This document shows positions 1 through 7,021 of a DNA stretch of 16,150 nucleotides, piece after piece. The position numbers were made by a program, and so were the translations under genes. Source of the stretch: Sphingomonas sp. GTDB lineage: Bacteria; Pseudomonadota; Alphaproteobacteria; Sphingomonadales; Sphingomonadaceae. The notes under the pieces were generated by a model that ran no database searches, had not been told where the DNA came from, and saw only the letters and a program-made list of their open reading frames with translations. How positions within the stretch are numbered: position 1 is the first letter of the stretch; every line of letters begins with the position of its first letter. Location of the stretch: the NCBI GenBank assembly GCA_030824725.1, contig JAPJRE010000046.1, positions 1-16,150 on the forward strand. The letters are read 5' to 3'.

Positions 1-1
1 G

Positions 2-559
2 CCCACGACGGCGGGCGCGCTCGCCGTCGTGGGCGTGTCGGTCGGGCTGATCACCTCGCTGATCCCGGCTGCCAAGGACTGGGTCAACGCGATCCTGCTC
101 GTCGGCGGGATCGGCACCTTCATCGCGGCGATGCGCTGGGACATGACCGATCTCGAGCGCCGTACTCGCCGATCGGACGTGGCCTTCTGGCTGCACCTCG
201 CCGCCGCGCCGCTGATCGCGCACCCGGTGTTCCACATGCTCGGCGTGTTCGACGGCGAGATCGGCGCGCCGATGGCGGTTTTGGTGTTCGCGCTCTACCT
301 GTTCTTCGCCTTCGTGGCGCTGGCGGTGGACCGGCGCGCGCTGCTCGTCTCCAGCCTCGCCTATGTGCTGTGGGCGATGTACTCGCTGTTCCACCAGAGC
401 GGCGCGGTGGAGTTGAGCGCGGCGTTTACCGGGCTGGTCATCGGATCGGCGCTGCTGTCGCTCTCGGCCTTCTGGCACCCGATGCGCCGGGCGGCCGTGG
501 GCATGCTCGGCGACTTCGCCCGCCGCCTGCCCCCGACCCAGCAGGGCGCACTGGCGTAA
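2..559 (+). CDS. Integral membrane protein, 3' end only (DUF2157-like?)
   Basis: The frame is already open at base 2, so the gene almost certainly begins left of the window. A GTG at 29 is possible but has no convincing ribosome binding site. The 185 visible residues contain about five hydrophobic segments, separated by short charged loops such as MTDLERRTRRSD. They end in a basic amphipathic tail that finishes QQGALA. The pattern fits the C-terminal half of a polytopic inner-membrane protein. The general look recalls DUF2157-type membrane proteins, but I recognise no diagnostic motif, so the family is a guess. No enzymatic residues are apparent. The gene is followed by a hairpin-rich repeat that may end its transcript, and it converges on the leftward DUF2794 gene. 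Confidence 0.7.
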   Translation, partial: PTTAGALAVVGVSVGLITSLIPAAKDWVNAILLVGGIGTFIAAMRWDMTDLERRTRRSDVAFWLHLAAAPLIAHPVFHMLGVFDGEIGAPMAVLVFALYLFFAFVALAVDRRALLVSSLAYVLWAMYSLFHQSGAVELSAAFTGLVIGSALLSLSAFWHPMRRAAVGMLGDFARRLPPTQQGALA

Positions 560-610
560 GGAGCCGATGCCGCGCGCGGGCGATGGAAACTGTCCCTCTC
601 CCGCTTCCCA

Positions 611-674
611 CCGCCTTCGGCGGCGGGGCCCTTCCCTCTCCCCCTTTGGGAGAGGGAAGGAGCCGCGAAGCGGC
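611..674. repeat. Cluster of three hairpins, dispersed-repeat type; possible bidirectional terminator
   Basis: Three adjacent inverted repeats lie between two convergent genes. The first is CCGCC-TTC-GGCGG at 611-623. The second is a perfect 13-bp stem at 630-642 and 648-660 (CCTTCCCTCTCCC and its complement) with a 5-base loop. The third is GCCGC-GAA-GCGGC at 662-674. Sphingomonad genomes commonly carry intergenic repeats of this CTCTCCC/GGGAGAG kind, which is knowledge rather than something seen here. There is no clear T-tract, so terminator activity is inferred from position only. The rest of 560-727 shows nothing else I can name. Confidence 0.7.
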
Positions 675-727
675 GGAAGGGTGAGGAGGAGTCGAGCACA
701 GGGGCGGTTGCGCGGGACGACGCGCGC

Positions 728-1066
728 CTACTCTTCGACCAGCTTCATCAGCCGCCGCTCGACCGGCGCCAGCACCGGGCCAAGCTCATGCCCGCGCTTG
801 AGCACCGCGCCGCTTTCGTTGACCAGCGCCCACATGCCCTGGCGGTTGCGGAGGGACGGGCGCTTTTCGATTCGATATTCGGGCCGCTCGGCGGCGCGGC
901 GGAATGCGGCGAAGGCGGCATAGTCCTTTTCGAACTGCATCGCATAATCCCGCCAGTGGCCGGCAGCGACCATCCGGCCATAGAGATCCAGGATCCGGTT
1001 GAGTTCCAGCCGATCGAAGCCGACCTGTTCGGGGCGCGCTACGGGAAGCGGGGTTACCGTTCCCAT
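728..1066 (-). CDS. DUF2794 family protein
   Basis: This 112-residue cytoplasmic protein matches my recollection of the DUF2794 family, small conserved proteins of alphaproteobacteria with no known function. It has a helical N-terminal half (ELNRILDLYGRMVAAGHWRD) with an aromatic-rich stretch, WRDYAMQFEKDYAAF. The C-terminal half contains YRIEKRPSLRNRQGMWAL and a basic end. I see no signal peptide or membrane segment. The frame stays open upstream for another 258 codons, but that part is only the shadow of cysE. I chose the ATG at 1066 because it overlaps the cysE stop by one base (TGATG), which suggests translational coupling in a cysE-DUF2794 operon. Confidence 0.85.
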   Translation of the reverse strand: MGTVTPLPVARPEQVGFDRLELNRILDLYGRMVAAGHWRDYAMQFEKDYAAFAAFRRAAERPEYRIEKRPSLRNRQGMWALVNESGAVLKRGHELGPVLAPVERRLMKLVEE

Positions 1067-1755
1067 CAGGCCCGGTCGCGCCGATCGGCGCCGGCGTCGC
1101 GCTCTGCAATCATGCCGTCGAGCCGCTTGCGCAGCCTGTCGAGCTCGCACCGCAGCAGTTCCAGCTTCTGGCTCGACGGATCGGCAACGTCGCTGCAGGG
1201 CGTGCCATAGGGCACGAAATCCTTCTGCCAGGCCACCGCCTCGACGAGCGTCGGCTTGGCCGGGATGCCGACCATCACCGCCCCCGGCGCAACATCCTTG
1301 GTGACAACCGCATTGGCGCCGATCCGGGCCCTCTCGCCCACAATGATCGGGCCGAGCACCTGCGCGCCCGATCCGATGATCACCCCGTCGAGCAGCGTCG
1401 GGTGGCGTTTGCCACCCACGCCATTGTCCGGGCTGGTGCCGCCCAGCGTCACGCACTGGTAGATGGTGACATTGTCGCCGATGGTCGCGGTCTCGCCGAT
1501 CACGACGAAGCCATGGTCGATGAAGAAATTGCGCCCGATCGTCGCGCCGGGGTGGATGTCGATCGCGGTCATCCAGCGCGACCAGTGATTGACCAGCCGG
1601 GCGAGGAAGAACAAGCGGCGGCGAAACAGCGCGTGCGCTATCCGGTGATAGCCCAGCGCCCACACACCCGGATACAGCAGGATCTCCAAGCGGCTGCGTG
1701 GCGCGGGATCGCGCGCGCGGATGGAATCGAGATAGCGCGTAAAACGCTGGTACAT
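1066..1755 (-). CDS. cysE: Serine O-acetyltransferase (CysE/EpsC type)
   Basis: The product is predicted to transfer acetyl from acetyl-CoA to L-serine, giving O-acetylserine, the carbon acceptor for sulfide in cysteine synthesis. The 229 residues have a short helical N-terminus (1-60) and then the left-handed beta-helix of hexapeptide repeats (about 64-165). Landmark motifs are DIHPGA (66-71), DHGFVVIGE (80-88), TLGGT (103-107) and GGKRHP (114-119), with the catalytic His and CoA-site residues where the family has them. The C-terminus (about 197-222) is charged and helical, possibly coiled-coil. The length fits the short class that lacks the long N-terminal domain of E. coli CysE. The frame extends upstream to 1896, but the ATG at 1755 follows AAAGGGG by eight bases and gives the usual N-terminus. 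It is divergent from the TauE/SafE permease gene. Confidence 0.93.
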   Translation of the reverse strand: MYQRFTRYLDSIRARDPAPRSRLEILLYPGVWALGYHRIAHALFRRRLFFLARLVNHWSRWMTAIDIHPGATIGRNFFIDHGFVVIGETATIGDNVTIYQCVTLGGTSPDNGVGGKRHPTLLDGVIIGSGAQVLGPIIVGERARIGANAVVTKDVAPGAVMVGIPAKPTLVEAVAWQKDFVPYGTPCSDVADPSSQKLELLRCELDRLRKRLDGMIAERDAGADRRDRA

Positions 1756-1912
1756 GGCCGGAACCCCTTTGCAGCAGCGAAAATAGGGCACCACCCGGGG
1801 AATTTCCAGCATCGCCCCGCCGCATGCCTGTTCCGCCCATACACTATCGGGGTTGTAGGATTTGGCGGAACCCGCCATTTCGGGCAGCCGAGCCATCGCA
1901 ACAGGGGCATGG

Positions 1913-2686
1913 ATGTTCGCCGGAGTTACAGTTGCCGAGATGCTGCCCTATGTCGCCGTCGGTTTCGCCGCCCAGCTCGTGGACGGCGCGCTGGGCATGG
2001 CGTTCGGCGTAATTTCGAGCACCTTGCTGGTAAGCGTGCTGGGCATCGCGCCGGCAACCGCCTCCGCCGGCGTCCACCTGGCCGAGACCATGACGACCGG
2101 CGTGTCCGGGCTCAGCCACGTGCTGCATCGCAACGTCAACTGGCCCCTGTTCGCGCGGCTGCTGATTCCCGGCATGATCGGTGGGGTGTTCGGCGCCTAT
2201 GTGCTCACCTCGCTCGACGCTTCGGTGGCGCGGCCTTTCGTGATGGCCTATCTCTCGGTGATCGGCCTGTACCTGCTGTTCCGCGCGATCCGCTTCGCCC
2301 CGCACCAGCGCGAGCCGAAGATCGTCGAGCCGCTGGGGCTCGCCAGCGGCTTCCTGGATGCGGCGGGCGGCGGCGGCTGGGGGCCGGTGGTGACGAGCAA
2401 CTTGCTGGTGCAGGGCGCGCAGCCGCGCACGACCATCGGCACGGTGAACACCACCGAATTCTTCCTGACCCTCACCATTTCGGCCACCTTCCTCTTCCAC
2501 ATCGGCGCACAGGGCTTCACCCCCGCATTCTGGCACCCGGTGCTGGGCCTGCTGATCGGCGGGGTGATCGCCGCGCCGTTCGGGGCGATGTTCGCCAAGC
2601 GCGTGCCGACCCGGGTGCTGCTCTGCCTGGCAGGGATCGTGCTGGCCGCGACCAGCGCCTTCAGCCTCTTTCGCGCACTGCTCTGA
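1913..2686 (+). CDS. TauE/SafE family permease (probable sulfite/organosulfonate exporter)
   Basis: This 257-residue polytopic membrane protein has about seven to eight hydrophobic segments. The family is defined by two repeated halves beginning with small-residue motifs. Here these appear as GFAAQLVDGALGMAFGV near residues 18-34 and as LASGFLDAAGGGGWGPV after the central loop. The family exports sulfite, sulfoacetate and related anions, but substrate cannot be told from sequence. Divergence from cysE makes a role in sulfur balance plausible; this is inference. The frame opens at a TTG (1862). I chose the ATG at 1913 because AGGGG at 1903-1907 sits five bases ahead and the protein then begins close to the first membrane segment. 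A further ATG at 1940 is also possible. It ends six bases before the convergent DUF3052-like gene. Confidence 0.88.
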   Translation: MFAGVTVAEMLPYVAVGFAAQLVDGALGMAFGVISSTLLVSVLGIAPATASAGVHLAETMTTGVSGLSHVLHRNVNWPLFARLLIPGMIGGVFGAYVLTSLDASVARPFVMAYLSVIGLYLLFRAIRFAPHQREPKIVEPLGLASGFLDAAGGGGWGPVVTSNLLVQGAQPRTTIGTVNTTEFFLTLTISATFLFHIGAQGFTPAFWHPVLGLLIGGVIAAPFGAMFAKRVPTRVLLCLAGIVLAATSAFSLFRALL

Positions 2687-2692
2687 CGGTGC

Positions 2693-3268
2693 TCAGCGCG
2701 GCGGGTGATAGCGCGTCGCGGTGAGCCGATCGGAGACGGCACAGGACTTGCTGTCGCGATAGCCCAGCCCGCGCAGATGCGCCCGGATCGCCGCGTCGCC
2801 AAAGGCGGACGCGCCTTTCGGATACACCGCCCAGATCGGCAGGCCGGCCGACTCCGCTATCGCGCCTTCGAGATCGGCGATGGTGTCGACACAGGCGACC
2901 ACCACGCTCGCCTCCTCGGGCCGGGCGGCCCTGGCGCCGTCGAGCGCCGCAACCAACGCGGGATCGTCGCAGCGGCCGATCACCAGCGCGAGGCCCTTCA
3001 GAGCGAGCTTTTCCCGCAGCGAAGGCAAGGGCTTCCGGATCGCCGATGCCCAGCGCAGCGCGACCTCCTCCCCCAGGTGCAGCGCCACCGCCTCGCCATC
3101 GGCGGCGAAGCAGAGTGCCCCTGCCTCGACTCGCAGGTCCGCGATGCGCTCCCTGGAATAGCGACGCGGGATCGGCCCGCGCAGGATCAGTTCGCGTGCC
3201 TCGAGCACGACCTTCACCTCGCGGCCTTCCCTGCCGATCTCGGCATATGTCGTAGCTTCCCGCCCCAT
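2693..3268 (-). CDS. DUF3052-like protein divergent from ahpC
   Basis: This is a 191-residue soluble protein. The C-terminal half (about 93-191) resembles DUF3052. It has a nucleotide-binding-like opening, LKGLALVIGRCDD, then a VVVACVDTIADLEGAI segment. It ends with the family pattern of tryptophan-proline-lysine followed by a GLGYRDSKSCAVSDRLTATRY-like tail, here IWAVYPKGAS and RDSKSCAVSDRLTATRY. The first 90 residues are polar and beta-rich (EVKVVLEARELILRGPIPRR) and I do not recognise them. The family has no established function. The ATG at 3268 follows GGAGG with five bases between, which fixes the start. The frame runs open further upstream into ahpC, but that is shadow. The gene shares a 144-base divergent promoter region with ahpC, so shared peroxide control is possible but unproven. 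Confidence 0.78.
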   Translation of the reverse strand: MGREATTYAEIGREGREVKVVLEARELILRGPIPRRYSRERIADLRVEAGALCFAADGEAVALHLGEEVALRWASAIRKPLPSLREKLALKGLALVIGRCDDPALVAALDGARAARPEEASVVVACVDTIADLEGAIAESAGLPIWAVYPKGASAFGDAAIRAHLRGLGYRDSKSCAVSDRLTATRYHPPR

Positions 3269-3341
3269 CACCGCCTCCCGACTTCGATTAAAGGTACTCC
3301 ACTGAGTGACGCAATCGATCAACCCAAGCGGGTCTTCCAAT

Positions 3342-3370
3342 TTCACAGGGGTGTTGCAGCCGCCTATATC
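3342..3370 (+). promoter_or_regulatory. Candidate sigma70-type promoter of ahpC
   Basis: TTCACA at 3342-3347 (five of six to TTGACA) and TATATC at 3365-3370 (four of six to TATAAT) are exactly 17 bases apart. They would start a transcript near 3377, about 36 bases before the ahpC ATG. I looked for the enteric OxyR pattern ATAG-N7-CTAT around it and did not find it, so OxyR binding here is only inferred from the linked oxyR gene. Confidence 0.5.
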
Positions 3371-3412
3371 CGGCTTCGCAACAGCAACCCCCGTTCTGGA
3401 GGAACAACACTC

Positions 3413-3976
3413 ATGGCTCTCATCGGCAGCACCATCAAGCCGTTCACCGCACAGGCCTATAAGGAAGGCAAGTTCGTCGAAGTCACCGACGCCGACGTGA
3501 AGGGCAAGTGGGCGGTCTTCTTCTTCTACCCGGCGGATTTTACCTTCGTGTGCCCGACCGAACTGGAAGACCTGGCCGATATCTACCCGACCCTGCAGGG
3601 CATGGGCGTTGAAGTCTACTCGGTCTCGACCGACACCCACTTCAGCCACAAGGCTTGGCACGACACCTCGCCCGCGATCGGCAAGATCAACTACTACATG
3701 CTGGGCGACCAGAACCACACCATCTCGAACAACTTCGACGTTCTGCGTGCGGGCCAGGGTCTGGCCGATCGCGGCACCTTCGTGGTGGATCCGGACGGCG
3801 TGATCCAGATCATGGAAATCACCTCGGAAGGCGTCGGCCGTAACGCCACCGAGCTGCTCCGCAAGATCAAGGCCGCCCAGTACATCGCCGCCCACCCGGG
3901 CGAAGTCTGCCCCGCCAAGTGGGAAGAAGGCGCCGAGACCCTCGCGCCGTCGCTCGACCTGGTCGGCAAGATCTAA
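3413..3976 (+). CDS. ahpC: Alkyl hydroperoxide reductase peroxidase subunit AhpC
   Basis: AhpC is a typical two-Cys peroxiredoxin that reduces hydrogen peroxide, organic hydroperoxides and peroxynitrite in the cytoplasm. Its length of 187 residues equals that of the E. coli enzyme. The peroxidatic cysteine is C47 in FYPADFTFVCPTE, and the resolving cysteine is C166 in HPGEVCPAKW. The GGLG-type flexibility loop region and the conserved DRGTFVVDPDG segment are also present. The frame is open far upstream, but the ATG at 3413 follows GGAGGA (3398-3403) by nine bases and gives the canonical N-terminus MALIGSTIKPF. ahpF follows 140 bases downstream, after a terminator hairpin. The linked oxyR suggests peroxide induction. 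Confidence 0.98.
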   Translation: MALIGSTIKPFTAQAYKEGKFVEVTDADVKGKWAVFFFYPADFTFVCPTELEDLADIYPTLQGMGVEVYSVSTDTHFSHKAWHDTSPAIGKINYYMLGDQNHTISNNFDVLRAGQGLADRGTFVVDPDGVIQIMEITSEGVGRNATELLRKIKAAQYIAAHPGEVCPAKWEEGAETLAPSLDLVGKI

Positions 3977-4053
3977 GCCAGGCCATCCTCCCCTATAAGG
4001 AGAGGAGCAAAGGTTACGGCGCCTGCCCCTGCCCCCCTTGCGGGCGCCGTTCG

Positions 4054-4092
4054 CGGCCCGGAGCGGATCCCCCCTCCGCTCCGGGCCGTTTT
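4054..4092 (+). terminator. Intrinsic terminator between ahpC and ahpF
   Basis: A perfect 14-bp GC-rich stem (CGGCCCGGAGCGGA at 4054-4067 with its complement at 4075-4088) encloses a 7-base loop and is followed at once by TTTT (4089-4092). It lies 78 bases after the ahpC stop and 24 bases before the ahpF ATG. It probably stops most ahpC transcripts and lets a minority read through into ahpF. Confidence 0.85.
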
Positions 4093-4116
4093 AGTGAGAC
4101 ACACAGGAGTTTTCCC

Positions 4117-5697
4117 ATGCTCGACGCCACACTGACGCAGCAGCTCAAGGGCTATCTCGTGAACATCCGCGAGCCGATCGAGCTCGTTGCCAGCCTGGCC
4201 GACGACGCCAAGTCGCGCGAGCTGGGCGAGCTGCTGGCGGCCATCGCCGCGCTTTCCGACAAGATCGACCTCGTCCACGCCGACGACCATCGCAAGCCCA
4301 GCTTCATGATCCGCCGCAAGGGCACCGATATCGGCGTGCGCTTCGCCGGCATCCCGATGGGGCATGAGTTCACCTCGCTGGTGCTGGCGCTGCTCCAGGT
4401 CGGCGGCCACCCGAGCAAGGCGGCACAGGAGCTGATCGAGCAGGTCCGCAACATCGAGGGCGATTTCAGCTTCGAGACCTATTTCTCGCTGTCGTGCCAG
4501 AACTGCCCGGATGTGGTGCAGGCGCTGAACCTGATGGCGGTGCTCAACCCCAATATCCGCCACACTGCGATCGACGGCGCGCTCTTCAAGGAAGAGGTCG
4601 AGGGCCGCAAGGTCATGGCCGTGCCGACCGTGTACCTGAACGGCGAGCCCTTCGCCTCGGGCCGGATGGACCTGGAGCAGATCGTCGCCAAGATCGATAC
4701 CGGCGCCGAAGCCCGCGCGGCGGAGAAGATCAAGCAGAAGGATCCGTTCGAGGTGCTGATCATCGGCGGGGGCCCCGCCGGCGCTGCAGCCGCGATCTAC
4801 ACGGCGCGCAAGGGCATCCGCGTCGGCGTCGCCGCCGAGCGCTTCGGCGGCCAGGTGCTCGACACCATGGGCATCGAGAATTTCATCTCGGTCTCGCACA
4901 CCGAAGGGCCCAAGCTGGTCGCGCAGCTCGAGCAGCATGTGAAGGACTATGACGTCGACGTCATGAACCTCCAGCGTGCCGAAAAGCTGATCCCGGCCAA
5001 GCGCGAGGGCGGCCTGCACGAGGTCGTGCTGGCGAACGGCGCGAGCCTGAAGGCGAAGGCGGTCATCCTCTCCACCGGCGCACGCTGGCGGCAGATGAAC
5101 GTGCCGGGCGAGGACGAATACAAGAACAAGGGCGTGGCGTACTGCCCGCACTGCGACGGCCCGCTGTTCAAGGGCAAGCGCGTCGCGGTGATCGGCGGCG
5201 GCAATTCGGGTGTCGAGGCCGCGATCGACCTGGCCGGCATCGTCGCGCACGTCACGCTGATCGAGTATGACAGCCAGCTCCGCGCCGACGCGGTGCTGCA
5301 GCGCAAGCTCGCCAGCCTGCCCAACGTGAAGATCCTCACCTCGGCGATGACCACCAAGGTCAATGGCGACGGCGAGAAGGTCTCGGGCCTCAGCTACAAG
5401 GACCGCAACAGCGGTGCCGAGCACGACATCGCGCTGGAAGGCATCTTCGTCCAGATTGGCCTGGTGCCCAACACCGAATGGCTGAAGGACGCGGTGGCAC
5501 TCACCACGCGCGGCGAGATCGAGATCGACGCGCGCGGCGAGACCAGCCAGCCCGGCATCTTCGCGGCGGGCGACTGCACCACCGTGCCGTACAAGCAGAT
5601 CGTGATCGCGATGGGCGCGGGTTCGACCGCGGCGCTCTCGGCCTTCGACTACATGATCCGCCTGCCGGAAGAAGAACTTCAGGCCGCTGCCGCCTGA
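4117..5697 (+). CDS. ahpF: Alkyl hydroperoxide reductase flavoprotein subunit AhpF
   Basis: AhpF passes electrons from NADH through FAD and two disulfide centres to AhpC. At 526 residues it is close to the 521 of E. coli AhpF. The N-terminal double-thioredoxin-fold domain carries the redox pair C127/C130 in SLSCQNCPD, with the cis-proline region VMAVPTVYLNG at 166-176. The FAD motif IGGGPAG is at 216-222. The thioredoxin-reductase-like active site C343/C346 is in AYCPHCDG. The NADH motif VIGGGNSGVEAA is at 358-369, and the second FAD motif GIFAAGDCTTVPYKQ at 480-494. The ATG at 4117 follows AGGAG (4105-4109) by seven bases. Only 24 bases separate the upstream terminator from the start, too few for a separate promoter. 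Confidence 0.98.
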   Translation: MLDATLTQQLKGYLVNIREPIELVASLADDAKSRELGELLAAIAALSDKIDLVHADDHRKPSFMIRRKGTDIGVRFAGIPMGHEFTSLVLALLQVGGHPSKAAQELIEQVRNIEGDFSFETYFSLSCQNCPDVVQALNLMAVLNPNIRHTAIDGALFKEEVEGRKVMAVPTVYLNGEPFASGRMDLEQIVAKIDTGAEARAAEKIKQKDPFEVLIIGGGPAGAAAAIYTARKGIRVGVAAERFGGQVLDTMGIENFISVSHTEGPKLVAQLEQHVKDYDVDVMNLQRAEKLIPAKREGGLHEVVLANGASLKAKAVILSTGARWRQMNVPGEDEYKNKGVAYCPHCDGPLFKGKRVAVIGGGNSGVEAAIDLAGIVAHVTLIEYDSQLRADAVLQRKLASLPNVKILTSAMTTKVNGDGEKVSGLSYKDRNSGAEHDIALEGIFVQIGLVPNTEWLKDAVALTTRGEIEIDARGETSQPGIFAAGDCTTVPYKQIVIAMGAGSTAALSAFDYMIRLPEEELQAAAA

Positions 5698-5701
5698 GCC
5701 A

Positions 5702-5741
5702 CGCTCCCCTCCCGCCCGCAAGCGGGAGGGGAGCGCTTTTT
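5702..5741 (+). terminator. Intrinsic terminator after ahpF
   Basis: A perfect 14-bp stem, CGCTCCCCTCCCGC at 5702-5715 and its complement at 5722-5735, has a 6-base loop and is followed by C and five T residues. It begins four bases after the ahpF stop codon and should separate ahpF from oxyR transcription. Its CTCCCCTCCCGC/GCGGGAGGGG arms also resemble a repeat common in sphingomonad intergenic regions. Confidence 0.9.
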
Positions 5742-5751
5742 GTCTCTTCGC

Positions 5752-5779
5752 TTCCCATGTTCGAGAACGCCACTATATA
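5752..5779 (+). promoter_or_regulatory. Candidate promoter of oxyR
   Basis: TTCCCA at 5752-5757 and TATATA at 5774-5779 are separated by 16 bases, each with four of six consensus matches. Initiation near 5786 would leave a leader of about 22 bases before the GTG start at 5808. A short inverted repeat, CTCGA-CCA-TCGAG (5784-5796), overlaps the expected start point and could be an operator. The strong terminator just upstream makes a separate promoter necessary. Confidence 0.4.
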
Positions 5780-5807
5780 CCCGCTCGACCATCGAGAGAG
5801 GCGATCA

Positions 5808-6710
5808 GTGGCGCAAACCTACCTCCCTACCCTCAAGCAGCTGCAATATCTGGTGGCGCTGCATGACGCCGGCCATTTCGGCCGCGCGGCGGAGGCGTGC
5901 TTCGTCACCCAGTCGACGCTTTCCGCCGGTATCCGCGAGCTGGAGACACTGATCGGCGTCGTGCTGGTCGAGCGCACCCGCCGTGTGGTCCGCTTCACGC
6001 CGCTGGGCGAGCGGATCGTCGACAAGGCCCGCCGCGTGCTGCGCGAGGCGGATGAACTGGGCGATCTCGCCCGCGCGGCCGGTCGCCCGCTTTCGGGGGA
6101 GATGCGGATGAGCGTCATCCCCACCATCGCGCCGTTCCTGCTGCCGCGCATCCTGCCGCGGCTCCGCCAGCAATATCCCGACCTCAAGCTCTATCTGCGC
6201 GAAGAGACCAGCGGCCAGGCCTGCGAGGCGCTGAGCCACGGCCGCACCGATTGCGTGCTGCTCGCCCTCCCCTTCTCCTGCGGCGACGTCGAGAGCGCCC
6301 GGCTGTTCGACGACCGGCTGTTCGTCGCCTTCCGCGACGGCGAGATGGACCCGACCGCGACGATCCATCCCGACGCGATCGACGAGACGCGGCTGCTGAT
6401 GCTGGAAGACGGCCATTGCCTGAAGGACCATGCGCTGGCCGCCTGCAACCGGCCCGAGGTGCGCGCCGAGGCGACGATGCTCGGCACGTCGCTCCACACC
6501 ATGGTGCAGATGGTCGACAATGGCCTGGGGGTGACGATGCTGCCGGAGATGGCGGTGGACGCCGGCATCCTCGAGCACACCTCGGTCAAGGCGCGCCCGC
6601 TGGATTCGGCCAATGCCTCTCGCAACATCGCACTGGTCTGGCGCAAGGCATCTCCGCGCGAGCGTGATTTCAGGCTGCTCGCAGACGTGCTGACGGCGGC
6701 GCGGACCTAG
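5808..6710 (+). CDS. oxyR: Hydrogen peroxide-sensing LysR-type regulator OxyR
   Basis: This 300-residue LysR-family regulator has the family's winged helix-turn-helix at the N-terminus (about 6-65; LQYLVALHDAGHFGRAAEAC, then TQSTLSAGIRELE). A periplasmic-binding-like sensor domain covers about 97-297. The OxyR-specific redox loop is present: C204 in EDGHCLKDHALAAC and C213 nine residues later, the same spacing as C199/C208 in E. coli OxyR, within the expected context LLMLEDGHC. It should form a disulfide with peroxide and activate genes such as ahpC. The GTG at 5808 follows GAGAGG (5796-5801) by six bases and gives the usual short N-terminus. An in-frame ATG at 5757 would add 17 residues and would overlap the candidate promoter. 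Its stop overlaps the 3' end of the convergent parE frame. Confidence 0.95.
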   Translation: MAQTYLPTLKQLQYLVALHDAGHFGRAAEACFVTQSTLSAGIRELETLIGVVLVERTRRVVRFTPLGERIVDKARRVLREADELGDLARAAGRPLSGEMRMSVIPTIAPFLLPRILPRLRQQYPDLKLYLREETSGQACEALSHGRTDCVLLALPFSCGDVESARLFDDRLFVAFRDGEMDPTATIHPDAIDETRLLMLEDGHCLKDHALAACNRPEVRAEATMLGTSLHTMVQMVDNGLGVTMLPEMAVDAGILEHTSVKARPLDSANASRNIALVWRKASPRERDFRLLADVLTAART

Positions 6711-7021
6711 GGCTCCCAGACGGCGCGGAGCCGCTCCAGCTGGTGCATGCGCTCGTGGAGGATGGTGACGATGCCGATCGCACCATCCGCCCGCTCACGC
6801 CACTACACGACGTGGTGTTCGGCCCGCGCGAAATAGAGCGGCACACCGAAGTCGGGTGGCAGTGCACGCCACGGGACCCCCCTCGCGGCAATCGCGGCAA
6901 ACCGATCGAAAAGGCGCTGGATGTAGAGATCCGCCTGCCGTTCACCCCAAAGATCCGCGGTGAACTCGTAAATTTCGTCGAGCCGTTGATCGGCCGTCGG
7001 TTCGACGCAGAAGACGCTCAT
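6707..7021 (-). pseudogene. parE: ParE-family toxin frame interrupted by an in-frame TAG
   Basis: From the ATG at 7021 the frame encodes 72 residues and then meets TAG at 6805-6803. It continues in the same frame for 31 more codons to a second TAG at 6709-6707. The whole 104-codon frame has the length and pattern of RelE/ParE toxins. The N-terminal helices contain DEIYEFTADLWGERQADLYI, followed by the PLYFARAEHHVV strand. The part after the stop, WRERADGAIGIVTILHERM, is exactly the expected C-terminal strand and HERM motif. The interrupted codon sits where ParE proteins usually have an aromatic residue, so one base change from a Tyr codon (TAC or TAT) explains it. The truncated protein lacks the last strands and is probably inactive. 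The start overlaps the parD stop as ATGA. Confidence 0.85.

Noticed and set aside
1402..2724. A 440-codon plus-strand frame across cysE and the permease gene
   Set aside because: It spans two genes and their promoter region in the wrong frames, and the translation is Arg/Ala-rich without domains.
3269..3412. Enteric-type OxyR site (ATAG-N7-CTAT) upstream of ahpC
   Set aside because: I searched this interval by eye and found only scattered partial matches, such as CGATT and AATCG at the wrong spacing.
3973..5721. A 582-codon antisense frame over ahpF
   Set aside because: It is the mirror of ahpF codon usage (strings of Asp, Val, Ala, Arg, His), lacks a plausible start context and overlaps a complete, well-supported gene.
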